A model generated the notes under the pieces. It was not told the DNA's origin, made no database searches, and saw only the letters and a program-made list of their open reading frames with translations. Shown here piece by piece: positions 1-9,590 of a DNA stretch of 64,000 nt. Made by a program: the position numbers and the translations under genes. Within the stretch, counting starts at the first letter, position 1; each line of letters begins with the position of its first letter. Source of the DNA: Nymphaea colorata (taxonomy: Eukaryota > Streptophyta > Magnoliopsida > Nymphaeales > Nymphaeaceae); contig NC_045146.1 of assembly GCF_008831285.2 (NCBI RefSeq), positions 12,229,289 through 12,293,288 of the forward strand, read 5' to 3'.

Positions 1-1107
1 TAATGAATGCACATCGTAACGGGTACAGTGAAGTAGAACAAACACATTCAAAACCTGGTTTTGAAGGCAAAAACCAGGTTTTGCCTTAAAAACTTCGTTT
101 TAAGCTGTCATACAAATGCTCTCCTAGTGTTTCCACAAAACCCTTGTCAGTCATTGCTTTTTTTTTTTTCTTCCCGATTTGTTGGAGCAAACTAATGATT
201 TCTTGAAAAGAAATTTGGATCATGCATCTCTTTTTTTTTCGTAATCTTATTCTTTTCCTTGACCCTAAAAAATTACAAGAAAACCGCCTAACCTTTAGAC
301 GGATAACAAATGAGCATTCAGTTTCTGAAGGTCAACAATAGGCCCTCGGACTCCCATTCGACAAAATAAGCGAACAACTCTTCTTTTGTGAAAATCCAAC
401 AGGAACCGTGGCCCTAGACTTCCATTTGACTCGGTGGGCCGCCCTTCCATTCGCACAACAGTTGCCCGGCAAAGATCCCGGAAAAGCTAAATTTCATGAT
501 ATCATGAAATTTTTCTCAACAAATCTTTGGTGAAACAACTGCGGCGAGGCATGGATTTGACCACATAATTGAAAAGCACAAAACCTGTATGAAAATAGTA
601 GGCTTCAAAATATGTGTTTAAAATTATGTAAATTAGCTTTATTTGACGGTGTAACTGTAAAGCGAAGATATTTTGAGTTTGTACCAAAATGTTGAGAGGA
701 AAAAACTTATATACATGTATGAAATTTGTGGGGAAAATTGTCTGGATATTATAGTCCAACTGATTCGAGGCTATAAAAACACACTCTTGATTTATCAAAA
801 GTTAGCTTTCAGAGGAAATTGGGGTTCTCTGATATGAAATCCTGTAAAGTAGGTTGCTTATGTGTTTCCTTAAAGAAAGAAGACCATATGCTATAGATTG
901 GAAACGACGAAAATACTTGTGAGGAGTCTCTTACTCCTGCAAGAGTGAAAGCGGAACCCAAAAAGCCGCCCCTATAAAGTTATTAAAAATAGTCTTATGA
1001 TAAGAGGTGGAAAGACGCGGGTGGTGCAGAGCATGGAAAACGGCTTCTGATCAAATCCCCTGTTGGGCAAGACGATGACATGATTATACATAAGGCTCCT
1101 AACATAG
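1..1107. other. Left edge: probable intron 1 of the first DC1 gene, plus a duplicated block
   Basis: No exon could be supported here. Positions 1-230 match 7197-7225 and 7870-7985, so the left edge is one copy of a duplicated block; the 7.2 kb copy carries an insertion between the two matching parts. Positions 495-830 resemble the intron-1 sequence just downstream of the exon-1 donors of the genes at 14.3, 28.2 and 34.5 kb (a shared stretch around a 'catgatatc(a/t)tgaaattt' motif). The region is therefore most likely intron 1 of the minus-strand DC1 gene that starts at 1633. Its exons 2 and 3 would lie beyond the left edge. Confidence 0.5.
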
Positions 1108-1130
1108 TTAAACAGATTCCACATGCTTAC

Positions 1131-1633
1131 CTACGTGTACAAAAATGTCGAAAATGCAATCGCTGCAGCTGTAGCAGCAATGCTTTATCTTTTTGTGGCA
1201 AACGCGACAGGAGGTGCCTTCAGGTGGGCGGTACAGCAGCTCAAGTTGGTGCTTTCGGTGGTTTGGTTTTTGTGCCTTGAGGGGGCAGGTTAACGCATGA
1301 CAAATGGGCGTCGAATTGGCAAATCTTGCAGTGGTAATTGAACCCTTTCTCACCCTCTCCGCATATGTCGCAATAGAAAATGCCGTCATTGTAGGCGGGT
1401 CTATAACGAAGCTGGAGCTGGTGCTTCTGGTGGAAAGGGTGCGCAAGCGACGGCGGCATAAGGCCGCAGGGGCGGTGGAGGAAGAAACCGCACTTGCGGC
1501 AACCGAAAAGGTCGTCCCCCGATTTGAAAGAGAGGTCGCATGCACGACACTTTCCCTCCCCACCGTTGATCTCATTTGCTCCCATTATTTCCAGGGGGTG
1601 GTTGTGGGATCTGTGCTTAAAAGTGGACGCCAT
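1131..1633 (-). pseudogene. DC1 (C1-like zinc) gene, exon 1, frameshifted, runs off left edge
   Basis: Exon 1 of a DC1-family gene. The protein begins MASTFKHRSHNHPLEIMG and has unit 1 (CRAC ... FGCRKCGFFLHRPC), unit 2 (CDICGEGEKGFNYHCKICQFDAH) and, in another frame, unit 3 (CRVC ... CCYSCSDC). Its closest relative in the window is the gene at 46692-47193. The span to the donor (GT at 1130-1129) is 503 nt, whereas the intact paralogues have 499-511 nt, always 3n+1. Alignment with the 46.7 kb copy places one extra base in the C-run (G on the plus strand) near 1279-1286, which ends the reading frame with the peptide PPKAPT. A TATA box (GATAAATAGAGG, minus strand) lies at 1711-1722. Exons 2 and 3 are outside the window. 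It could be a sequencing error in the homopolymer rather than a true pseudogene. Confidence 0.8.
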
Positions 1634-1710
1634 CGCTAGCCACTTAGTAAGGTCCCGAGCTCTTCCAATGGATGCAGTGCTCAACTGGTGGATAAGATGC
1701 GAGACTGGCT

Positions 1711-1722
1711 CCTCTATTTATC
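1711..1722 (-). promoter_or_regulatory. TATA box of DC1 gene at 1131-1633
   Basis: GATAAATAGAGG on the minus strand, about 80 nt upstream of the start codon. The same element in the same relative place is found at 47281-47290, 42151-42160 and, more diverged, 29181-29189, 35301-35318 and 52821-52830. Confidence 0.6.
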
Positions 1723-1744
1723 CAGAGCGAGCGCTCTTCGAATC

Positions 1745-1778
1745 ATACTTTTCTTGGCCTTTTGGCTAAGATCGAGTG
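1745..1778 (+). other. Fragment matching the 5' end of U2 snRNA
   Basis: The stretch contains ggccttttggctaagatc followed by gagtg, preceded by atacttttctt. This matches the universally conserved first ~34 nt of U2 snRNA with about three mismatches. Similarity stops before the branch-point-recognition sequence and no snRNA promoter element is visible, so this is a fragment, not a gene. It lies just upstream of the TATA box of the DC1 gene in the opposite orientation, and a more diverged copy is at 47326-47353. The match is judged from memory of U2, not from a search. Confidence 0.55.
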
Positions 1779-1837
1779 AATTTCTTCATCACTTGGCCCT
1801 CACCCCCACGACTCAGTCATCCCATTAAATTTATGTG

Positions 1838-2105
1838 ATGCCGGAACAAACATCACATAAATCAGCCACATAAGCGTAACTTACAAGATATAGCTAAGCA
1901 CATAAGCATGACATCACATAATCATAAGATATTGCCAAACACATAAGCATAACACCACATAGACATAAGAAATTGGGGTTTCGATACCGACATTCAAACC
2001 ATATGGACAACAGAAAATAACATGTATTTAAAAATAGAAGCTAATACCAAAGCGTATAACCAGTACGACAATGTCAAAGGCACGAAATGTCAACCAACTA
2101 CTAAA
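1838..2105. repeat. Duplicated upstream block with 'cacataagcataa' microrepeat, copy 1
   Basis: A block with several imperfect copies of cacataagcataa and gatatagcta, followed by a conserved stretch (gacattcaaaccatat ... gacaatgtcaaaggcacgaa). The same block lies upstream of the DC1 genes at 42.06, 47.19 and 52.76 kb (42558-42945, 47582-47915, 53348-53700). It is part of the duplicated gene unit rather than a free mobile element. Confidence 0.75.
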
Positions 2106-2149
2106 ACAATCAAGTCTGTAGCATGGACAACTTTGATGATCTCGTTCCA

Positions 2150-2698
2150 TTTTTTATTTTTTTCAAAAAAAATAATTTCTCAGCTTTTTATATGATTTTA
2201 ATACTTCATTTTTTAAATGAAGCATGAAACACATTCCGCGCGGGAATTTACAATTCATTACGTTGAGTATTTTTTGTTTTTAATCACAACTTTGCAGCCG
2301 AGGTTTCAGCGGGATTTTGAAATTCCACGTGGGCCCCTGATGACTAGCTTCCGCCCATCATATTTGTTTCCCTCTATTTTCAAACCGCCTAAGAAATCCA
2401 GCCGCTTCCCCCTTTTATTTCTTTTGCAGAGTTTGTTGTTCCGGGCGTTCTTGGGAAAATTTCGAGGTTGTTGGGATTGGAGAATAAGTCTTTTTGGCGA
2501 ATCAGTTGTTCCAAGATTTTCTTCTTGGCTTTGGGGGGATGTTGGCGTTCACGATTTAGAGTCTCTGCGTTCTTTCTTGAAGGGATCAGGGTATCCTGGA
2601 ACCTCAAATTGATCTTATTTTCTTCTGCAATCTTGTATTCCATTGCTTCTGTTGAATTCACTGTTTGGGCTGTTTCAGCTTGACAAAAGTTCGCTGTT
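2150..2698 (+). other. Non-coding stretch resembling a 5' leader and first intron; possible captured gene fragment
   Basis: This part is less AT-rich than its surroundings. It has a pyrimidine-rich tract ending in tttcttttgcag near 2422-2430, and a 131-codon plus-strand frame (2217-2612) without recognisable domains. The texture is that of an untranslated leader with a splice acceptor. It ends where a CACTA-like terminus starts (about 2700). No protein function can be assigned, and the open frame is probably fortuitous. Confidence 0.3.
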
Positions 2699-2835
2699 AG
2701 AACACTACTAAAAGAATGGGCCGGTCAATATCTTGGTGATGAATATCATTGGTATAGATCTATACCGGGCCGGGGCAGATGACCACCCTCTACCTGGGGT
2801 TTCGCATGGCTTGGCCTTGAGAATATTATATTTGA
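2699..2835. mobile_element. CACTA-like terminal fragment, copy 1
   Basis: It begins aacactactaaaagaatggg, close to the CACTA transposon terminal motif, followed by subterminal-type repeats (gtatagatctataccgggcc) and the phrase ccctctacctggggtttcgcat. The same sequence is found at 48676-48780. Only one end is recognisable and there is no transposase, so this is a fragment or a non-autonomous derivative. Confidence 0.45.
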
Positions 2836-2837
2836 GG

Positions 2838-3319
2838 TACTCGGTCGTTTTAGAGTCACATCCTACACTTCTTTATTAGATAACAAATGTTCTCAAGTCG
2901 ACGATTCCATCTGCATGCTCGATACTCAGTCGTTTTAGAGTCACATCCTACACTTATTTATTAGATAACAAAGGTTCTCAAGTCGATGCTCGATACTCAG
3001 TCGTTTTAGAGTCACATCCTACACTTCTTTATTAGATAACAAATGTTCTCAAGTCGACGATTCCATCTGCATGCTCGATACTCAGTCGTTTTAGAGTCAC
3101 ATCCTACACTTATTTATTAGATAACAAAGGTTCTCAAGTCGATGCTCGATACTCAGTCGTTTTAGAGTCACATCCTACACTTCTTTATTAGATAACAAAT
3201 GTTCTCAAGTCGACGATTCCATCTGCATGCTCGATACTCAGTCGTTTTAGAGTCACATCCTACACTTCTTTATTAGATAACAAAGGTTCTCAAGTCGACG
3301 ATTCCATCTGCATGCTCGA
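2838..3319. repeat. Minisatellite with alternating 85-bp and 71-bp units (six units)
   Basis: Units are 2838-2922 (85), 2923-2993 (71), 2994-3078 (85), 3079-3149 (71), 3150-3234 (85) and 3235-3319 (85). Each starts tactcagtcgttttagagtc (first unit tactcgg). The short units lack a 14-bp piece around cgattccatctgca. The long-short pair (156 bp) is repeated as a higher-order unit. A diverged single unit is at about 49535-49650 in the paralogous locus, so the array expanded only here. Confidence 0.9.
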
Positions 3320-3436
3320 TAGGGATTATTTGCGAATATACACACCCATGGTAACCTTCGATTGGATGATTTGCAGATATGCACGCTCTTGGTAACTTTT
3401 GGAAGAGGATGCTCAGATACTTACTTTCTAAATTAT

Positions 3437-3529
3437 TCAGGAGAACATAAGAAGATCTATACCACCAAAAAGCTGACACCCGAGTCGCACCAAATTGCCC
3501 TCCGCTGAGGCTGCCATAAGGGCATTTCC
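3437..3529 (-). pseudogene. Relic of a DC1 last exon (exon 3), truncated
   Basis: A splice acceptor (ATATCTTCTCAG) is followed by a short frame of 30 codons (GNALMAASAEGNLVRLG...) that stops early. The acceptor region and the sequence upstream of it (3530-3665) match the last-intron/exon-3 junction of the gene at 44607-47193 (44895-45050). The acidic tail is missing. The 3' side is fused to the flank of the minisatellite, which also matches 49660-49780. Confidence 0.5.
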
Positions 3530-3665
3530 CTGAGAAGATATTTGGCAAGGAGAATAATATTGACTATGTTCTAAAAATACAGTGTTCATGTTTCAAACAA
3601 TACCATGTTATTATCTCTAATATTCGGTTATTAAATATAACTACATCAATTATCATGCAATGTTT

Positions 3666-5035
3666 TCTATAACAAGAATAGGGTGTTCGTAAATGCTAAT
3701 TCCCAATATGAAAAAATACGATAATGAATATGGAGATTTTTCAGTTTGATGATTTGTTCAATTAGTTGGTTTAGAAGAAAGATATTTGAGATTGTTGAGA
3801 GCACGTTGCTTCCGGAGTCGATGACGTATTATGGAAATCTATATCCAACGCGTTTTCTCATTGCAAGACTGTGCTGAGCAATGAAAGGAAAAAGAAGAAC
3901 AGGAAGAAGCACCAACATGGAGAGTGCATTGACTTCAGCTGCAAGTTGTTCGTAACTCGTAAGTGGGCCGTTTTGAATTCATTAAAAAGCTTGAAGCAGG
4001 GAGACAGAGAAAACGAACTGTCACGTCCTGCTTGTCAATACAACAGGTTAATGGAAGCAAAAATTCTTACAGATTTTCTCTTCCAAGTTTTCTTTTCTTT
4101 TCAATTCAGTGATAACGAGTCACAGATTGTTCAGTACGTTGATCTGAAACCAGAAAATGTCAGCTACAATTAATTTTCCATTATCACCCTTTAATGACTT
4201 ACATTAATAGCATATTAAAAATTGATAGAAGTAAACAAGAGTAAAAAATGCAATCCAATGGAGGACAATGTTGAGTCAAAAGGTTTGTGGTAACATTTTT
4301 CATTTTCCAGGTTATTATAAGCTTACTTCAAACCCTCATTTAAGAGTTTTAAAGGAAAGTGTAATGCTTATTAAAAATTACCAAAAAGCGGTCTCATGCG
4401 TAAAATTCTAGGCAAAAAGCAACCCTGAAAGAAAAAATCGTTTTATACGACACTGATAAACATCTCAAAATAAAAAAGCAAATAAAAATGCGACGTACGA
4501 AGTAATTAACTTCTGCAAGGTTGCTGGTCCAAATTTTGTGATTATTTTCACAACCATAGATGGTTTTGTAGTGCTGGAGAGCAGGACTTTTGATGAGCTT
4601 GCTTGGATGTATATGGGGCACCGATCTCAAATTAAGTAATCATTAAGATACTAAATATTTTGTTATTTTTTTAATTAGTTGACACTCTTTACAAATATAG
4701 AGTCTACAAATCACACATTAATCGAAATTAGCGTCCACAAAATATTTATTTTTCGTAGCACGCACATACACCTATAACATATAAAAGTATTTTAAAGAAA
4801 CTATTTATAATTACATTAATTAAGTTTATTAATAGAAAATCTATGGTACCCAATATAATTCTCGTTTTTACAAAATTTATTGACGACAAGGTCTAATAAT
4901 CCCCAAAGTTGCTAAAATTGAATTGCTGAAAAAACACGTAAATGAAAGACAAATGAGATTGCCCCGACCGAAGGCAAAGCACCGTAAATAAAATAAATGG
5001 AGCTAATAGAATAATATGCGACATTTTCTCGAACA
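3666..5035. other. Intergenic, nothing recognised
   Basis: AT-rich DNA with no supportable gene. A 100-codon plus-strand frame at 3871-4173 starts with a lysine-rich segment but has no recognisable domain, no splice context and no paralogue in the window; I do not call it. Confidence 0.4.
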
Positions 5036-5499
5036 ACACAAACAATTTTTTAATTTAACGAATTGGTGGCCAACTCGGCGAGTCCACTCGGATGTTTTCG
5101 TTTTTCCTTGGAATTGTCTTTTATCATTGGGCTATGATACACAAGAGTCAAGAAAATTGGTTGGAGGGGAACTAGTTTAAAAATATTCACATTGGAGCTT
5201 TAATATATATAAATACCTATTTAAAAATAACGAAATCGATGTAAGCAACACCAATCACCATGTGAATCGGCCACTATTTCAATGGATCAATATTGCCGAA
5301 GTATAATTTTAACGGTTTAAAATGTCAAAATTCATGTCGATTCTCAACCTCTCAACTTTTTTTTTTTTTTTTTTTGCTTTGAGTTCTTTTCATCAAAGCT
5401 ATTCTCACAGACATGAAACGAATGCTAACCCAACCATTTGCAAGTATGTTCTCATAATCAATTTCTAAATGTCCATATAACCTATAAAGAACTAGTGAT

Positions 5500-5501
<2 letters not shown>

Positions 5502-5535
<34 letters not shown>
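5502..5535. repeat. (TA)n microsatellite
   Basis: A perfect TA dinucleotide run inside the duplicated block. It is absent from the corresponding place near 43.5 kb. Confidence 0.9.
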
Positions 5536-5541
<6 letters not shown>

Positions 5542-6459
5542 AATGTTATTAAATTCATGACTTCCTTCTAAAGTTGTTGACAAATCAAAACCAAGATTAT
5601 GTTGCTCTATACTAAGTAGAAAAAAAGTAGGTTGTACTTTATGATTACAGTAAAAATATATATAAAAATTTATGGCAGGACACGATCGAGTTGTCATGTC
5701 ATCCCTGACCGCTTTACCTATCATATGATTCGATCCAAGTCCAATTTTCGACTTTTCCAACTATTAAAAAAAAAGGTGAGGTGAACCATTTCATCTGCAT
5801 GCTATTGATCAATTACGTTTGATTACCTTCAAGAAATTAGTTGCAAATAGTTTTTTTAAAAAAAAAAAAATCTGTGGCTGTTTTTTTGCTTAAGTTAATA
5901 GCAATTGCCTTGTGTGTTAATATCATTTTTCTCTTTCTGATTTGACGTGGAGACTTGGTCCACGCACGAATGGTTTCCGGTCGTGCCATCATCTATAAGG
6001 TTGCTAAGGTTTCGTGTTGCCAACAGGCGACCTTATATCTATCGATGAATCTAAAAAATATCAAAGTATGTTTTTAATTTAAAAATAATAAAAAAATTGA
6101 GGGAAGAGTACTTGGGAGTTGGGATTCTTCCAACCATGCGGCTCAGTTATATTGCTGGCTCTGCGTGTATAAGAAGAAATCAGTTGTTCAGAAAAATCCA
6201 TCGTCTGAATAGAATTTTTTTCTAACAAAAAAAGTCTGTAAAAACTCGTCTTATCAAAGATATGCCGATCATTAAATTACTCAGACAGAGCATATATAAC
6301 AAAAAGGAAACTACATCAAATCCAAATACGTTACAACACCTCGCAGACATTTAGAGAATGGAAGAAAAACTAGGTAGGATCAAGTAGAGATGTGATAAAC
6401 AATACAGCTGCAGTAGTCCTGGCAACTCATTCAAATTAAAACGGCACAGTATAGCTTCC

Positions 6460-6661
6460 ATTATTACATCGGCGCAAGAGCCTCCGCTTGTAAAGGCACC
6501 ATCAACATTTCCCTCTAAGCCACGCACCTCCGACCCCATCGCCCAACCACCCATCCATGTCTACATCAGGAAGAACATCTACACCAAAAAACTTGACCCG
6601 CCAATTGGACCACTTTGTATGCGACTGCGATCCCTCCGACTGCCTGAGCGGCAGCATTTAG
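6460..6661 (-). pseudogene. Relic of a DC1 last exon with acidic region, frameshifted
   Basis: After an acceptor-like ATCTTCTTAG the frame reads LNAAAQAVGG... for about 30 codons and stops. A shifted frame continues with DVLPDVDMDGWLGDG, which resembles the acidic tail of intact exon 3. The 3' flank matches that of the intact gene at 44.5 kb. It belongs with the exon-2 relic at 6895-6929; together they are a dead gene without exon 1. Confidence 0.6.
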
Positions 6662-6894
6662 CTAAGAAGATATTTAACAAGGAGAATACGAATATTTAGT
6701 ATGTTCTAAAACATGCAGAGTTCGTGTTTCAAGCAATATTGTGTTATTATGTCTAATATTCGGTTATTGAATTAAAGAAATAATTTCAATTAAATGAATG
6801 AATCGAGCCCAAGCGAAGTGGATCGAGCTGGGCATCGGCTGGGCTTCAGCCGAGCTATATATATATATATATATCAAGAGAGAGAGAAACTTAC

Positions 6895-6929
6895 AAAGTT
6901 CATCGGTTCCGGTGCGGTTGGAGCATCGT
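6895..6929 (-). pseudogene. Relic of DC1 exon 2 with destroyed acceptor
   Basis: On the minus strand the piece ends AACTTT followed by donor GTAAGTTTCTCTCTCTC, matching the exon-2 end of the 46.3 kb gene (AACTTA then GTAAGACTCTCTCTC). The acceptor reads ATGACAC instead of ATGACAG, and most of the exon is deleted. A (TA)n run follows at 6856-6874. Confidence 0.5.
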
Positions 6930-7165
6930 GTCATAGGCATAGATTAAACTCACATTTGAACATAATGAAATGAAACTATGAGCCAATGGGCACTATAAAT
7001 CATGCTAAAACGAGTTCAATACATCCAATGACCAGAAGGGGAGTTAAAGACTTGTTTTTCTAATTGAAGAAAGTTAGGGTTTCATTGGCCGGGGGCATGC
7101 ATCTTTGTTAACATAGAGTGGAAGGGTCATTCTGTCTCCAAGTCTCTTGTTCAATTAAAAAAATA

Positions 7166-7642
7166 AAGACGAAAGATGGGACAAATGTGGGAAAGTAATG
7201 AATGCACATCGTAACGGGTGCATGTCATGAGGTAGTTTTCAAGGATCTTAAAAATTATACTAGATGGAAGACGAACCGACTCCAAGTTCGAATTTATGAA
7301 AAAAAAAAAAAAATCCTGGTGTCCATCGAGTTATTTGAATATCAGTTGTAAACATCCACGGGAAGTTAGTGGTACCTTTTTACATTCTCCTAGCTTCGAC
7401 ACCATCCTTGCTCCATACAATCCATAAATAGCCTCAAAGGAAAGGGAGGGGTACAGGCAGTAAGGCGGCGTGCACTCAAGTAGTCATATTTAAATCTTGT
7501 GATGGGTGTCACACTCTTGCCTTATTTTTTGGGTTGCAAATGATGGTAAACATGGTATCCGATAGTCCATTTAGGCCATGAAGCAAGCCAAACGCATTTT
7601 GCGTCAGTAAGCATCTAAAAACCGTAAAGTCTAAAAGTTCAA
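7166..7642. other. Intergenic; copy of window-start sequence
   Basis: Positions 7197-7225 repeat the first bases of the window. The rest shows no gene, RNA or clear repeat. Confidence 0.4.
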
Positions 7643-7877
7643 GGGTATTTGGATGACACTTTCCAAAACACAGTTTTTTAAAAAGCTAGGTTTATTTAAA
7701 ACCAAGTTCTTTAAGTGGTTTTTAAAAATTAGTTTTTTGTGTTTGGGTAAGACACTGAAAAAACAGTATGTGGATAACCTGAAGGGGGGCCAGGCCATTC
7801 ACTTCTTCTGTAAAACCATTTTTCTGTGAAAAATGAGTTTTGGTCAAGTCCATTTTTCATGTCATCCAAAGAAACAC
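7643..7877. mobile_element. MITE-like element with imperfect terminal inverted repeats
   Basis: The left end reads gggtatttggatgaca and the right end tgtcatccaaagaaacac, which are inverted repeats of about 16 bp with few mismatches. The interior is a foldback-type AT-rich sequence. Near position 50 of the window the paralogous copy lacks this segment, so an insertion is likely. There is no coding capacity. The termini recall plant hAT-type MITEs, which is inference. Confidence 0.55.
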
Positions 7878-7879
7878 AT

Positions 7880-9050
7880 TCCTGGTTTCATTGCCTCAAG
7901 AACTTCGTCTTAAGCCGTCATATATAACAAATGCTCTCTTAGATTTTCCACAAAATCCTTGTCAGTCATTACTTTTTTTTCCCTGTGATTAAGATTCCTA
8001 AAATGAGAAGATGAAAGTCAAATGGGGAAGACCTCCCATGAAGGATATTCCAAACAAAGTGTAACTTTCAATGGCTTATGTACTTGTCAACCACAGTCTG
8101 GTCTTGTGAATTAGTCAATCGATTTAGTAGTCAGAGATGAAATTGAGGAAAACAGAAGGCGAAAAAAAATAAATATTCTTGTTAAAGTTCAAACTCATGA
8201 TGGATTTCAAACGCAAATAGGACGAACGTGCAGATAGCTTGGGGCTCTTCTGTGCATTTTCGTCTTTCTCATCGTACCATTCTGTCACGAAATCTGGTGA
8301 GAGCTCATGGGTATGCCGACAAGTAATTCTATAATCCATTTCACACCCATTGAGACGAGACATGTCTCCAGACTCTCGACCCAATCATGTAAATATTTGA
8401 TTGAATGATCAAATAAAATTTTCACTCGACTTCCACCGTCGATTTACAATTTATTTATTTATTAAAAGCGTAAACAATATGTACAATTTATTGAAAGCAC
8501 TCATTCGATTTTTTGAATCGAAAAAAAAAGAAATTAGAGAAGAATTCGTGATGCAGGAATGATAGATTTATGATGCATGAAACAGTTCTTGCTTCATTTC
8601 TCTGCACTTATTGGATACCAACAATTGGCCTGCAACTGTTCTTTCATTCTTCCAACCGTTCTTCTGTTTATGCTTGACGATCAGCACAATTGGAAACTCC
8701 GCTAACAGGGTTGAGAGCTGACTATTACCATCTTGTGCTTGACCATGGGTGTTCATTTTAAGTCCCAAAAAAAATCTTGACGGCCTTCAAAATATGACGT
8801 ACTAGGTTAATGACAAAACTGTTCTGTTTAATGAAAAAACAGAAATTTTTGTAAAGACATAAAAAAAACAATTCGAAAAAAGTAAAAAGATTTAAAAGAA
8901 CATGCATTTTCTGTAATTTCAAAAAATGGTCACTTCTTGCTTTTGATGTATGTTTGCCATTCAACTCGTTTTCAGACTTGCGATACCCTTTCTAACCACA
9001 ACACCCTAGCAGTTTAACCCTTATGAGGCCGTCACAACTGAAGTATAAAT

Positions 9051-9088
<38 letters not shown>

Positions 9089-9310
9089 CCAATCTCTCAA
9101 TGTCAATCACAATAGAAACAATTGGATGGGCATGCATGCTGACCTTTGGGACCCCTTCTTATCATTTTCTTTGTGAATTGATTTAAGAGTGGCTCCTGCT
9201 TTACCATAGACTCCTTTTCCACCTATTGGATGCTCTTAGTTGTTGGGTAGAACCCAAAAGAAAATGCAAGTAAACATGACGAATACAAAGACAAGAAGTA
9301 ATAATTCTAG
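7880..9310. other. Intergenic duplicated block (matches 36.0-37.0 kb and 31.2 kb)
   Basis: Positions 8280-8400 match 36345-36450 (aaatctggtgagagctca...), 8570-8770 match 36690-36890, and 9120-9240 match 31185-31330 (a 'ggatg.gcatgcatgc.gacctttg' stretch). No gene is supported in any copy. A (GA)n run is at 9056-9085. Confidence 0.55.
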
Positions 9311-9329
9311 GCACTAAATGGATCACATA

Positions 9330-9590
9330 AATATTGTCCAACTTAAAGAGGCTTGCGTGCACGACAATGAAGACGATGGATCAGCAGGCAAAACCTGCCG
9401 TCAGCGATCCTTTGGGCCTTTTGGGCTGGCGTCACCGTATTTGAGAGGGAGGGCGGGACGAGAGGGAATGCAAAGAGAGAGGCCGGGGAAAACCGTGCGA
9501 CGACTGACGTCGGAGTGCCCAACAGAGTCGGACTGCTCAACAGAGTCGCCGTTTTCTAGGGTTTGTCCAGTCTGCGGTTCATAGTAAATT
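9330..9590 (-). promoter_or_regulatory. GC-rich stretch with telo-box and GGCCCA-type elements; possible relic promoter
   Basis: On the minus strand it begins with AAACCCTAG (telo-box) and carries AGCCCAAAAGGCCCAAAG about 140 nt further on. Telo-boxes together with site II (GGCCCA/TGGGCC) elements are typical of promoters of plant translation-related genes. Base composition differs from the AT-rich flanks. The short frames here have no recognisable product. It may be a promoter fragment or part of a retroelement. Confidence 0.25.

Larger units (their letters stand above)
5036..7165. repeat. Segmental duplication of 43.25-46.68 kb (shorter, decayed copy)
   Basis: Colinear matches run across the whole stretch: 5061 with 43252 (ttggtggccaactc...), 5890-6060 with 44000-44130, 6100-6240 with 44280-44380, 6310-6750 with 44450-44990, and 6930-7150 with 46440-46670. 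The last part is the intron-1 flank of the 44607-47193 DC1 gene. Exon 1 is absent because the match ends at about 7160 in unrelated sequence. A (TA)n microsatellite (5502-5535) and several homopolymer tracts lie inside. Confidence 0.75.

Noticed and set aside
1745-1778. A complete U2 snRNA gene
   Set aside because: Similarity stops after about 34 nt. The branch-point-recognition sequence, Sm site, stem-loops and plant snRNA promoter elements are missing.
2838-3319. CRISPR-like array (regular repeats)
   Set aside because: The units are contiguous tandem repeats with no unique spacers, in a plant genome.
3871-4173. 100-codon Lys-rich plus-strand frame as a small gene
   Set aside because: No domain, no conserved copy in the duplicated loci and no clear promoter or splice signal.
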